Source of the DNA: an uncultured Alphaproteobacteria bacterium
GTDB taxonomy: Bacteria; Pseudomonadota; Alphaproteobacteria; RF32; CAG-239
Length of the DNA: 32,807 nucleotides
Assembly: GCA_934271195.1 (NCBI GenBank)
Contig: CAKQRB010000004.1
Coordinates: 1-32,807 of the forward strand
Direction of reading: 5' to 3'
Part shown: positions 7,655 through 16,047 of the stretch, piece by piece
Layout: every line of letters starts with the position of its first letter
Numbering within the stretch: the first letter of the stretch is position 1
Notes under the pieces: generated by a model
Seen by the model: the letters and a program-made list of their open reading frames with translations, nothing else
Told to the model about the DNA's origin: nothing
Databases searched by the model: none
Program-made: the position numbers and the translations under genes

Positions 7655-8734
7655 ATGACTAATCATACGCCGCAAATTATTCGTCGCCAATCCCGCAAAA
7701 TCATGGTAGGCAACGTCGCTGTCGGTGGCAATTCTCCGATAACGGTACAATCCATGACCAACACTCTGACCTCGGATGTCAAAGCCACAATCGAACAAAT
7801 TCAACGTCAGGAAGCCGTAGGCTGTGATATCACCCGCTGTTCCTGTCCGGACGAAGATTCGGCGCGTGCTCTGAAAAAAATCACCAAAGCTGTGAATATT
7901 CCGGTCGTGGCTGATATTCATTTTGACTATCGACTTGGAATTCTGGCCGCCGAAAACGGTGCGGCCTGCCTGCGCATTAATCCCGGAAATATCGGCGGGG
8001 CAGAGCGTGTTAAAGCGGTTGTGAAAGCAGCCAGAGATTACGGTTGTTCGATTCGTATCGGAGCCAATGGCGGTTCGCTGGATAAGCGGCTGTTGGAAAA
8101 ATACGGCGAACCTTGCGCCGATGCCTTGGTCGAAAGCGCGATGGAACAGGCTAAAATGCTTGAGGATAATGACTTTCGCGAATTCAAAATCAGCGTGAAG
8201 TCATCTAATACGCTGATGATGATTGAAGCTTATAAAAAACTGGCAGCCGCCTGTGATTATCCGTTGCATTTGGGCGTGACCGAAGCCGGCGGGCTGCGGG
8301 CGGGAACAATCAAATCGGCAATGGGTATCGGCGCATTGCTTATGGCCGGTATCGGCGACACGCTGAGAGTTTCGCTGACTGCTGACGTTGAAGAAGAAGT
8401 CAAAGCCGGATTTGAAATTTTGAAAGCGCTGGATTTGCGCCATCGCGGCATTCGTATTATCTCCTGCCCGACCTGTGCCCGCCGCGGCTATGATGTACAA
8501 AAAACAGTCGAGGCTTTGGAAGAACGTCTGGCGCATATTGCCAGACCTTTGACTTTGGCAGTCATGGGTTGCGTTGTCAACGGCCCCGGAGAAGCTGGTC
8601 ATGCCGATTTTGGCGTTTGTGGCGGCAAAGGCGGCGATAATATGATTTTTGTTGACGGCAAGCCCTCTCATAAGGTAAAAAGTGAAAACATTGTAGAAGA
8701 ACTGGTTCGTCTGGTTGAAAATAAAGTTAGTTAG
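7655..8734 (+). CDS. ispG: 4-hydroxy-3-methylbut-2-en-1-yl diphosphate synthase
   Basis: 359 aa, normal for the short bacterial IspG (GcpE). It catalyses the penultimate step of the MEP isoprenoid pathway, converting MEcPP to HMBPP with a 4Fe-4S cluster. The N-terminal TIM barrel starts with IIRRQSRKIMVGNVAVGG and PITVQSMTNT. The C-terminal cluster domain supplies the three ligand cysteines, Cys271 and Cys274 in ISCPTCARRG and Cys306 in MGCVVNGPGEA, with the conserved glutamate of NGPGE completing the site. The Shine-Dalgarno sequence is weak. prfA begins 12 nt downstream, so the two are probably cotranscribed. Confidence 0.97.
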   Translation: MTNHTPQIIRRQSRKIMVGNVAVGGNSPITVQSMTNTLTSDVKATIEQIQRQEAVGCDITRCSCPDEDSARALKKITKAVNIPVVADIHFDYRLGILAAENGAACLRINPGNIGGAERVKAVVKAARDYGCSIRIGANGGSLDKRLLEKYGEPCADALVESAMEQAKMLEDNDFREFKISVKSSNTLMMIEAYKKLAAACDYPLHLGVTEAGGLRAGTIKSAMGIGALLMAGIGDTLRVSLTADVEEEVKAGFEILKALDLRHRGIRIISCPTCARRGYDVQKTVEALEERLAHIARPLTLAVMGCVVNGPGEAGHADFGVCGGKGGDNMIFVDGKPSHKVKSENIVEELVRLVENKVS

Positions 8735-8746
8735 GAATAAAAAAAT

Positions 8747-9820
8747 ATGAATTTTGCAGAAAAACTCGCAAATGTGGTTAACCGTTACGAGGAACTGGAA
8801 GCCTTGATTGTCAGCCCCGGATTAAATTCTGATGACCTTGTAAAAATGAACAAGGAAATTTCGCAGCTGGCACCGGTTGTTGAAAAAATCCGCAATTATA
8901 ACCATGCCGAGGCCAATATGAACGATGCCAAAGCCATGATGGAAGATTCCGATCTTGACAAGGAAATGCGAGAAATGGCCGAAGCCGAGTTCTATGAGCT
9001 GAAAGACAAGCTTCCCGAGCTGGAGAAAGAAATCAAAATCGCTCTGTTACCCAAAGACGAAGATGACGAGAAAAACGCAATTTTAGAGGTTCGCGCCGGC
9101 ACCGGCGGTGACGAAGCCGCATTGTTTGCCGCCGTCTTGTTTGAAATGTATCAGCGCTATTCGGCAACACAGGGCTGGAAGTTTGAGATCTTAGATGCCG
9201 ATGAAAATGGTCTGGGCGGCTACAAACAAGCCTCGGCCAAAATTACCGGCAAAGACGTTTTTGCCAAATTAAAGTTTGAATCCGGCGCCCACCGCGTTCA
9301 GCGCGTTCCGGTAACGGAATCACAGGGGCGTGTTCATACGTCGGCCGCAACCGTTGCCGTTTTGCCCGAAATTGAAGAAGTTGATATGTATATCAATCCG
9401 GCGGATTTGAAAATTGACGTCTACCGCGCTTCCGGCGCCGGCGGCCAGCATGTTAACCGGACGGAGTCCGCGGTTCGTATCACCCATATTCCGACCGGCG
9501 TAGTTGTGCAATGTCAAGATGACCGCTCGCAGTTTAAGAATAAGGAAAAGGCAATGAACCACCTGCGTGCTAAGTTGTATGATATGCAAAAAGAAAGCAT
9601 TGATTCCGCTTATTCTGAAAAACGCAAACTGCAAATCGGCAGCGGCGATCGCAGCGAACGGATTCGGACTTATAACTACCCGCAGGGGCGCGTGACCGAT
9701 CATCGTATTAACCTGACGCTCTATAAGCTGGACGAGGTCGTTTCCGGCGATGCTCTGGATGAGATTGTTGAGGCGCTGGTTATGGAAGATCAGGCACAAA
9801 GATTGTCTGAACTGGATTGA
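8747..9820 (+). CDS. prfA: Peptide chain release factor 1
   Basis: 357 aa, normal for RF1, which ends translation at UAA and UAG. The stop-codon recognition tripeptide PxT is Pro188-Val-Thr190 in RVPVTESQGRVHTSA, which marks RF1 rather than RF2. The peptidyl-hydrolysis motif GGQ is at residues 232-234 in SGAGGQHVNRTESAVRITH. TAGGAAT, overlapping the ispG stop codon, can act as the ribosome-binding site. In many alphaproteobacteria the RF-glutamine methyltransferase gene prmC follows; here it does not, and leader RNA copy 1 begins only ten bases after the stop. Confidence 0.98.
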   Translation: MNFAEKLANVVNRYEELEALIVSPGLNSDDLVKMNKEISQLAPVVEKIRNYNHAEANMNDAKAMMEDSDLDKEMREMAEAEFYELKDKLPELEKEIKIALLPKDEDDEKNAILEVRAGTGGDEAALFAAVLFEMYQRYSATQGWKFEILDADENGLGGYKQASAKITGKDVFAKLKFESGAHRVQRVPVTESQGRVHTSAATVAVLPEIEEVDMYINPADLKIDVYRASGAGGQHVNRTESAVRITHIPTGVVVQCQDDRSQFKNKEKAMNHLRAKLYDMQKESIDSAYSEKRKLQIGSGDRSERIRTYNYPQGRVTDHRINLTLYKLDEVVSGDALDEIVEALVMEDQAQRLSELD

Positions 9821-9829
9821 TTTTTTCGC

Positions 9830-9860
9830 TTACAAAAGCTTCAGATTCATTTAATATAAC
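9830..9860 (+). promoter_or_regulatory. Promoter of leader RNA copy 1
   Basis: TTACAA (9830-9835) is followed by overlapping -10 candidates TAATAT (9852-9857, 16-bp spacer) and TATAAC (9855-9860, 19-bp spacer). The same block is conserved in copy 2 at 16016-16046, where it reads TTGCAA and TATAAT. Confidence 0.55.
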
Positions 9861-9861
9861 A

Positions 9862-10051
9862 CCCGCAGTCCAGAGACGGGCTGTAGTGTCTGGAAAACAT
9901 CTTGAAAACAAAATTCCGCTCCGGCGGAGTGCGGTCAAATAAGCGTGCTTGCACGATGAATAGCCGTGACTGCATTTTCACAGTTTTCTAGCTCCGCCAC
10001 CTTAGTTTTTAAGGTGGTTTTGTTTTAATCAAAATAGTGGAGCTAAAAATG
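9862..10051 (+). ncRNA. Structured leader/small RNA, copy 1 (unrecognised family)
   Basis: Read beside copy 2 this stretch folds into ordered helices: CAGTCC/GGGCTG (9866-9883), CTCC/GGAG (9919-9929), CGTG/CACG (9944-9955) within the invariant block AAATAAGCGTGCTTG, ACTG/CAGT (about 9969-9984), and a terminator-like stem CCACCTTA/TAAGGTGG (9997-10017) followed by TTTTGTTTT. An outer stem TAGCTCC (9989-9995) / GGAGCTA (10039-10045) covers the Shine-Dalgarno GGAG before the ATG at 10049. Differences from copy 2 mostly keep pairing. It could be a cis-acting leader or, if terminated, a small RNA of about 165 nt. I know no family with this layout. Confidence 0.6.
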
Positions 10052-10066
10052 TTATCAAGTTTTTAG
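10049..10066 (+). pseudogene. Five-codon remnant of the leader-associated ORF
   Basis: ATGTTATCAAG and the preceding ribosome-binding site match the start of the 86-codon gene at 16233, but the frame stops after MLSSF. Similarity to the intact gene ends at this point and the next recognisable sequence is the palindromic repeat at 10088. The body of the gene appears to have been deleted. Confidence 0.5.
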
Positions 10067-10087
10067 GCCATATTAAACTCTCTCTTT

Positions 10088-10253
10088 TGTCATTGCCGGA
10101 CTTCGATCCGGCAATCCGTCTCACAACCGGCACAGTTTCTGTTTCTTCATAGATTCTCTGGTGTAAATTCCCGTAAGCGGATCCCTTGGCACTGACAAAC
10201 CGATCGCTCAGGCCGTTGCCTGTGGATTCTTGGGTCGCAGCTCGAGAATGACA
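10088..10253. repeat. Dispersed palindromic repeat (TGTCATT...AATGACA), copy 1
   Basis: The left end TGTCATTGCCGGACTT and its neighbour GATCCGGCAATCC are mirrored about 110 bp later by GGATTCT and CGAGAATGACA. The left arm holds its own hairpin, TTGCCGGA / TCCGGCAA. A second copy with the same borders is at 16532-16670 and a half-copy at 3694. Such intergenic palindromes are common in alphaproteobacteria; the interior of each copy differs. Confidence 0.75.
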
Positions 10254-10269
10254 TTGCCTTGAAGCCCAA

Positions 10270-10403
10270 CTCTATGAAGAAAACAAAACCAGAAAATTAA
10301 AAAGGAAAATGAGAAAAAGAAGGTGGGAGCGGAGATAAGAGAAAGGAAGGAGAGGGAGGAAAATTTGAAAGAAAAATATAACAGAAGAAAAGAGAGAGAA
10401 AAT
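10270..10403 (+). other. Long purine-rich tract upstream of dnaE
   Basis: About 130 nt are almost entirely A and G on the plus strand, with only scattered pyrimidines. It lies between the repeat and the dnaE promoter. No ORF of note is present. The first part (CCCAACTCTATGAAG at 10264-10278, then A-rich) is shared with 16886-16945 upstream of yajC, so it belongs to the duplicated region. Polypurine DNA can adopt unusual structures, but no function is shown. Confidence 0.6.
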
Positions 10404-10415
10404 TGCTTTTTTTTA

Positions 10416-10444
10416 TTGAGTCCGCTTACTAAAACCGCTATGAT
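10416..10444 (+). promoter_or_regulatory. Sigma70-like promoter for dnaE
   Basis: TTGAGT (10416-10421) and TATGAT (10439-10444) are separated by exactly 17 bp, 35 nt before the dnaE ATG. This is one of the best promoter matches in the window. Confidence 0.7.
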
Positions 10445-10478
10445 GAACGCAATAAAAATTTATAACTGCGCAAAATAA

Positions 10479-13400
10479 ATGTCTGAGCCCAAATTTGTAC
10501 ATTTGCGGGTGCACACCGCTTATTCTCTGTCCGAAGGCGCTATGCCCGTGCCTAAGCTGATTCACAAACTGCATGATCAAGGCGTTGCGGCTGTTGCGGT
10601 GACTGATACTGCCAACATTTTCGGCGGCAAAGCATTTTCCAAATATGCCTCGGACGAAGGAATAAAACCGATTCTCGGAGCCCAGTTCTATCTTCGCAAT
10701 CCCGATTCGCAAGACCTGTTAAAATGCAAAGGCCGCATAGTTGAGCCGGACAAAATTGTTCTTCTGGTCATGAATGCCGAAGGCTACGGTAATATTATGC
10801 ATCTGATGAAACGTGCTTATCTGGATTTGCCCAGCCCGCAGGAAAAGCCGCAGATAACGCTGGCGGATCTGGAAAAGTTTAATGCCGGACTGATAATGCT
10901 GACCGGCGGGGTCGAAGGGCCGCTTGGTCGTTTGTTTCTAGAAAACCGCGCGCAGGAAGCAGAAAACACGCTGCAGGAACTGCAAAAATATTTCGGCGAC
11001 CGGTTATATATGGAAATTGCCCGTATCGGATTGGAAGAAGAACAAAAAACCGAAGACAGGTTCATCGATTGGGCTTATAAATACAATATCCCTCTGGTCG
11101 CCACCAACGAGGCTTTTTTCTTTGATACCGATATGTATGAGGCGCATGATGCGCTGGTGTGCATTGCCGCCGGCGAAGTCGTTGCCAACCCCAACCGCAA
11201 ACGCTTTTCGCCGAACAACCGGTTACGCTCGCAGGACGAAATGGTCGGGCTGTTCAAAGACCTGCCGGAAGCGGTGCAGAATACCGTTAATATCGCCGTG
11301 CGCTGTAACTACCTTTCGTCTAAGGTTGATCCTTTGCTGCCGATTTTTGAATGTCCTGACGGCAAAACGCAGGATGACTATATTGACGAACAGGCTCATC
11401 TGGGCTTGCGCAAACGTATGGAAGCCACGGTTTATACGCCGGAGATGACGGAAGAAGAACGCAAAAAGATTGACGAAGAATACTACGCGCGTCTGGAATA
11501 TGAATTAAGTGTTATCAAAAAAATGGGCTTCCCCGGCTATTTCTTGATTGTGTCGGACTTTATTCAATGGTCTAAAGATCACGGAGTTCCTGTCGGGCCG
11601 GGGCGTGGTTCCGGTGCCGGATCAATTGTGGCGTGGTCGCTCCGCATTACGGACTTGGACCCGATGAAACTAAATTTGCTGTTTGAACGTTTCTTAAATC
11701 CGGAACGTGTCAATATGCCTGACTTTGACGTTGACTTTTGTCAGGAAAACCGCGGCAAAACTATTGAATATGTGCAAAATAAATACGGTTTTGACCATGT
11801 GGCGCAAATTATCACCTATGGTAAGCTGCAGTCCAAAGCGGTGATCCGCGACGTTGCGCGTGTCTTGCAAATGCCTTATTCTCAGGCTGACCGCATCAGT
11901 AAAATGATACCGCCCGGTGTTCAGGGCAAAAATCCGACTTTGCAGGAATCTCTTGATCAGGTGCCGGAACTTGAAGAAATGCGCGTAAATGATCCGCAGG
12001 TCAACAAGCTGTTTGATATTGCCATGAAACTTGAGGGCCTGTACCGCCATTCCGGCGTGCACGCGGCCGGCGTTGTGATTGGTGACCGCCCTCTGGAAGA
12101 GCTGACCCCGTTATATAAAGATCCGCGTTCCGATATGCCGGTCACGCAGTATGACATGAAATTTGTTGAAGAAACCGGACTGATTAAGTTTGACTTTTTG
12201 GGCTTAAAAACGCTTACTGTTATTCAACGCGCCGTCGACTGGGTTAAAAAAGACTACGGCGTTGAATTAATTATGAGCGATATTCCGCTTGATGATAAAA
12301 TCACTTATGAGCTCATGCAGCGCGGCGATACAATCGGCGTCTTCCAGTTTGAATCTGCCGGTATGCAGGACGTTCACAAACAAATCAAACCTGACCGTTT
12401 TGAGGACTTGATCGCTATCGTGTCTTTGTATCGTCCGGGGCCGATGGACAATATTCCGAGCTATATCCGCCGCAAGCACGGCGAGGAGAAGATTACCTAT
12501 CTTCATCCCGACCTTGCGCCGATTCTTGATGAAACCTACGGCATTATGGTCTATCAGGAACAGGTTATGAAAATTGCGCAGGCTCTGGGCGGCTATACCA
12601 TGGGCGGCGCGGATAAGCTGCGTAAGGTTATGGGTAAAAAAATGCGCGATGAGATTCCGAAACAGCGCAAGATGTTTACCGAAGGCGCCGTTGCCAAAGG
12701 CATTGATGCAGATGTCGCCACCAAAATTTTTGACCAGATGGAAAAATTTGCGTCCTATGGTTTTAACAAGTCGCACGCCGCGGCCTATTCGCTGATTTCA
12801 TACCAGACGGCATATTTAAAAGCCCATTATCCGGTAGAATTCATGTGCGCCATCATGGCTTTTGATATTACCAATACCGACAAACTGCTCTTTTATAAAG
12901 AAGAATGCAAAAAAATGGGCATTAAGGTCTTGCAGCCCGATATTAACAAATCAGGCGCGGACTTTACGGTGGAAGACGGCAACATCCGCTACGCGCTGGC
13001 CGCGATTAAAGGCGTGGGCATGGCCAATATGAAGGTGATTGAGGAGATTCGCGAACAGGGCGGGCCGTTTAAAGACATTTCGGATTTCATCCACCGTATG
13101 CCGCTGGCCAACAGCAACCGCCGCCAGCTTGAAAATATGATTAAAGCCGGCGCTTTTGATTGTCTGGAAAAGAACCGCGGCAAACTCTTTGCCAATGTTG
13201 ATACGATTATGCAGCATATTTCTTCCGCCAATGAGCTGAAAACCAGCTCACAGTCTTCGTTGTTCGGAGTGGAAGAATTGCAGTCAAAAGTCAAACTGGC
13301 AGAAAAAACTGACTGGCCGGAGTTGGAAAAACTCAAGCTTGAGGCCGAGGCCGTCGGCTTTTATCTTTCAGCTCATCCGTTGGACATCTATCGTACCGGC

Positions 13401-13949
13401 ATGGAACGTCTGGGAGTCAAAAGTTGTGCCGAAGTTTTCAGTAGCATTAAGGTCGGCGATACGGTGCGTGCCAAATTGGCCGGCTGTGTCAGCACTTTCC
13501 AAAAACGCATCAGTAAAAACGGCAATAAATACGCTTTTCTCGGCTTGTCAGACGCTTCCAGCGGTTTTGAAGGAATTTTGTTTTCCGATTTGCTGGCAAA
13601 ATATGAAGATACAATTAATTCCGGTTTGCCGCTTTTGGTTGGCGTGACGGTTGAAAAACAGGAAGAGGGCGCCAATCCTCGGGTTATGATTAACTCGGTA
13701 GAAACTTTGGATCAGGCCATTGCCGAGGGTGTAAACGGTTTGGTTATCGGCTTAAACAGCGTTGAGGCCGTTGCTCCGCTGAAAGAAATTCTGCGCCATG
13801 ATAGAAACGGCGTAAATAAGATATATTTAAAACCAGAGAATAATGACTGGGATATTCGTATCCAACTGGCTGGCGGCTATGCTTTTGCCAATGATATATT
13901 GAGCAAAATCCGCGGTCTTCCCGGCATTTCTTATGTAAAGGAGCTGTAA
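10479..13949 (+). CDS. dnaE: DNA polymerase III alpha subunit
   Basis: 1156 aa, normal for DnaE, the replicative polymerase catalytic subunit. The N-terminal PHP domain begins FVHLRVHTAYSLSEGAM (His8, His12). The polymerase active site has GPGRGSGAGSIVAWSL, then PDFDVDFC with Asp417 and Asp419, and KFDFLGLKTL with Asp572, corresponding to the three catalytic aspartates. The conserved YRPGPMDNIPSYIRRKHG and GGYTMGGADKLRKVMGKK segments follow, then helix-hairpin-helix and OB-fold regions to the end. No inactivating change was seen. The ATG follows a good promoter but a weak Shine-Dalgarno sequence. AAGGAG near its end serves the next gene, which starts two bases after the stop. Confidence 0.98.
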   Translation: MSEPKFVHLRVHTAYSLSEGAMPVPKLIHKLHDQGVAAVAVTDTANIFGGKAFSKYASDEGIKPILGAQFYLRNPDSQDLLKCKGRIVEPDKIVLLVMNAEGYGNIMHLMKRAYLDLPSPQEKPQITLADLEKFNAGLIMLTGGVEGPLGRLFLENRAQEAENTLQELQKYFGDRLYMEIARIGLEEEQKTEDRFIDWAYKYNIPLVATNEAFFFDTDMYEAHDALVCIAAGEVVANPNRKRFSPNNRLRSQDEMVGLFKDLPEAVQNTVNIAVRCNYLSSKVDPLLPIFECPDGKTQDDYIDEQAHLGLRKRMEATVYTPEMTEEERKKIDEEYYARLEYELSVIKKMGFPGYFLIVSDFIQWSKDHGVPVGPGRGSGAGSIVAWSLRITDLDPMKLNLLFERFLNPERVNMPDFDVDFCQENRGKTIEYVQNKYGFDHVAQIITYGKLQSKAVIRDVARVLQMPYSQADRISKMIPPGVQGKNPTLQESLDQVPELEEMRVNDPQVNKLFDIAMKLEGLYRHSGVHAAGVVIGDRPLEELTPLYKDPRSDMPVTQYDMKFVEETGLIKFDFLGLKTLTVIQRAVDWVKKDYGVELIMSDIPLDDKITYELMQRGDTIGVFQFESAGMQDVHKQIKPDRFEDLIAIVSLYRPGPMDNIPSYIRRKHGEEKITYLHPDLAPILDETYGIMVYQEQVMKIAQALGGYTMGGADKLRKVMGKKMRDEIPKQRKMFTEGAVAKGIDADVATKIFDQMEKFASYGFNKSHAAAYSLISYQTAYLKAHYPVEFMCAIMAFDITNTDKLLFYKEECKKMGIKVLQPDINKSGADFTVEDGNIRYALAAIKGVGMANMKVIEEIREQGGPFKDISDFIHRMPLANSNRRQLENMIKAGAFDCLEKNRGKLFANVDTIMQHISSANELKTSSQSSLFGVEELQSKVKLAEKTDWPELEKLKLEAEAVGFYLSAHPLDIYRTGMERLGVKSCAEVFSSIKVGDTVRAKLAGCVSTFQKRISKNGNKYAFLGLSDASSGFEGILFSDLLAKYEDTINSGLPLLVGVTVEKQEEGANPRVMINSVETLDQAIAEGVNGLVIGLNSVEAVAPLKEILRHDRNGVNKIYLKPENNDWDIRIQLAGGYAFANDILSKIRGLPGISYVKEL

Positions 13950-13950
13950 G

Positions 13951-14817
13951 ATGGCAAATATTTTTAACAAATTCTGTTCCTTGGCCAACCAGAGTTGTCC
14001 GGACTCGTCTGCCGACGACAATAAGAAATGGCCTAAAATCAAATTCTTGCCGCTGTTGCTTGATCCGTTTCGTTTTTTTATTGATTCTTTTGGCGGCTTT
14101 CTGGGGCTGGCCTTTTTGTTTGGCGGTATTATGGCATTAATCTCTTGCGCCGCCGGTTTTCCCGTTATTTGTTCGCTGAAAAGAGGCGATGAGGTTTTTT
14201 ACTGCTCCTCATCTCTTGGGTTTTATGCGCTGGGACTGCTGCTGAAACTGCTTCTGGGCGTGCTGTTTATGGTAAGTTGGCAACGGCAGATGTCAGAAAG
14301 AAAAAAATTGTCTTGGCGGGAAGTTTTCAGACCCGGAAAAAAGTTTGCCGTGACTTTGCTGACAGTGCTTGGCTTTTTGGGTTTGTTTATTTTTCCGCTG
14401 GTTTCTTTCTTCTATCTGGCGGGGCGTGTTCCTAATCCGGATTGGCGGGTGGAAGCGGCGGTGTTTGCCTTTTTCTTTTTTCTGTTTATTATCCCGCTGT
14501 TCGGAATGCGGATGTTGCCGCTGTTGTCGGCGGCGGCCGAAGGTGATGTCGGCTTGGGTTGGCGGGAAATCTGGCGCAAGACTTCAGGGGCAAATCTGAA
14601 AATTTTGATTGTCTTGTTCATAATGCTTTTGCTTTTTGTTTATCTGTCCGGCGCCTTGCTGGGCGGTTATGTCGATGCTGAAATCGCACATCCGTTGTAT
14701 GTTGCCTTTTCTTCGGAATTTATATATGATTTTTTAATCTTAATAGCCGTCGCCTGGATAATGGGTCTGAGCTATAGTTTAAAATTATTTTTGCGTGGAG
14801 AAAATTGCCATGAATAA
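13951..14817 (+). CDS. Polytopic membrane protein, unknown function (member A of a pair)
   Basis: 288 aa with about six predicted membrane helices (near residues 45-70, 88-110, 133-155, 168-192, 215-238 and 250-275) after a polar, cysteine-containing N-terminus. AAGGAG lies before the ATG and the gene starts two bases after dnaE, so it is cotranscribed with it. The segment REIWRKTSGANLKILIVLF before helix 5 resembles KSFEITKGNSNKIFWGY at the same place in the following gene, so the two are probably paralogues. No family was recognised; a role linked to dnaE is not implied by operon position alone. Confidence 0.8.
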   Translation: MANIFNKFCSLANQSCPDSSADDNKKWPKIKFLPLLLDPFRFFIDSFGGFLGLAFLFGGIMALISCAAGFPVICSLKRGDEVFYCSSSLGFYALGLLLKLLLGVLFMVSWQRQMSERKKLSWREVFRPGKKFAVTLLTVLGFLGLFIFPLVSFFYLAGRVPNPDWRVEAAVFAFFFFLFIIPLFGMRMLPLLSAAAEGDVGLGWREIWRKTSGANLKILIVLFIMLLLFVYLSGALLGGYVDAEIAHPLYVAFSSEFIYDFLILIAVAWIMGLSYSLKLFLRGENCHE

Positions 14818-15631
14818 AGAACCGATAATTGTTTTGCCTTGGCTCGAATGCCTGAGCCGCAGCTTTGGCTATTTTTTGATTAACCTGAAGACGGTGCTGG
14901 CCATTGTCGTTCCGGGGTTGCTGGTCGTAGCTTACGAGGCTCTGTTCGGAACACCGCTGTTTTGCTCCATGGCGCAGATAGAAAATTGTACGGCCGCGCC
15001 GTCGGCTTATATGGGCGTAGTGGCGCTGACAACTTTGTTTTCGGCTTATATCATAGTTGCTTTTGCCCGCTTCGTGATTTTGAAAGACCGACCGCGGTCG
15101 TTTGCTTTTCGTTTTGGCATCAGGGAACTGAAATTCTTGGGCTACCAGCTGGCAATAGACGTTATTCCTGGCGTTGTCTTTGGACAAATCCTCGGCGCGA
15201 TGGTTTTTTATACAAACAGACATCAGGACATTTGGTCAAAACAATTGTTTCTGTTGGTAATGATAGGAATTCTTGTTGCCATGATTATATTGTCGCGACT
15301 GAGCCTTGTTTTAAGCGGTGCCGCGGTTGATAATGAAAATATGAAGCTGAAAAAGTCTTTTGAAATCACCAAAGGAAATTCAAATAAAATATTTTGGGGC
15401 TATATTGTAATGTCGTTGCCGATAATTTTTCTGATGACTTTGCTGGGTGTCGCAGGTAATCTGGTCACGGACAGCCTGTTGCTGAGATTATGCTTCTCTG
15501 CCGTGTTTTTGTTGCTTATATACTTGAACGTGGCCGTAAAAATGTCTTTTAACGCCCATCTTTATCAATATTTTGTGTATTTTGATAATAAACGAATGGA
15601 AGATGCCGAAGTCAAAGCGCTGGAAGAATAA
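14810..15631 (+). CDS. Polytopic membrane protein, unknown function (member B of a pair)
   Basis: 273 aa from the ATG at 14810, which follows GGAG by nine bases. A GTG at 14795 would add five residues but overlaps that ribosome-binding site. The start overlaps the end of the previous gene by 8 nt, pointing to translational coupling. About six membrane helices are visible, with an amphipathic loop KKSFEITKGNSNKIF before the last pair, as in the upstream paralogue. The C-terminus is charged. No known family was recognised. Six bases after the stop a long CT-rich satellite begins; no normal terminator hairpin is seen there. Confidence 0.8.
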   Translation: MNKEPIIVLPWLECLSRSFGYFLINLKTVLAIVVPGLLVVAYEALFGTPLFCSMAQIENCTAAPSAYMGVVALTTLFSAYIIVAFARFVILKDRPRSFAFRFGIRELKFLGYQLAIDVIPGVVFGQILGAMVFYTNRHQDIWSKQLFLLVMIGILVAMIILSRLSLVLSGAAVDNENMKLKKSFEITKGNSNKIFWGYIVMSLPIIFLMTLLGVAGNLVTDSLLLRLCFSAVFLLLIYLNVAVKMSFNAHLYQYFVYFDNKRMEDAEVKALEE

Positions 15632-15636
15632 CAGCG

Positions 15637-15809
<173 letters not shown>

Positions 15810-15873
15810 TTCCTCTGCGGAACTCGCGTTTTTTCCTCACTCTCACTCCTCTCCTACTGCCAAGTTCCACCTC

Positions 15874-15950
15874 CCATACCCCATACCCCATACCCCATAC
15901 CCCATACCCAATACCTAATACCCAATACCCAATACCCAATATTCCCCCTG
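15874..15950. repeat. Heptanucleotide satellite, 11 units
   Basis: Five perfect CCATACC units are followed by variants CAATACC, TAATACC, CAATACC three times, and CAATATT. The decay toward the right suggests an older right end. It lies between the hexamer satellite and leader RNA copy 2, with no gene. Confidence 0.93.
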
Positions 15951-16015
15951 CCAAGCCAATTCCGATGTCCCCGCCATCCGCTTTTTCCCGTCAGTCTCCC
16001 CCCAAAAAAATCCGC

Positions 16016-16046
16016 TTGCAAAAGTCATAGATTCGTTTAATATAAT
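16016..16046 (+). promoter_or_regulatory. Promoter of leader RNA copy 2
   Basis: TTGCAA (16016-16021) with TAATAT (16038-16043, 16-bp spacer) or TATAAT (16041-16046, 19-bp spacer). The block is conserved with the region upstream of copy 1, including GATTC and TTTAATATAA. Confidence 0.6.
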
Positions 16047-16047
16047 A

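Noticed and set aside
7655..9820. Loss of hisS and prmC from the ispG-prfA cluster as a novel finding
   Set aside because: The order of these genes varies among alphaproteobacteria and the missing genes are probably elsewhere in the genome.
9862..10051. Leader RNA as 6S RNA, tmRNA, SRP RNA or RNase P RNA
   Set aside because: It lacks the long bulged hairpin of 6S, the tRNA-like ends of tmRNA, the SRP Alu/S-domain motif and the RNase P core. The presence of a conserved ribosome-binding site and ATG at its end favours a leader.
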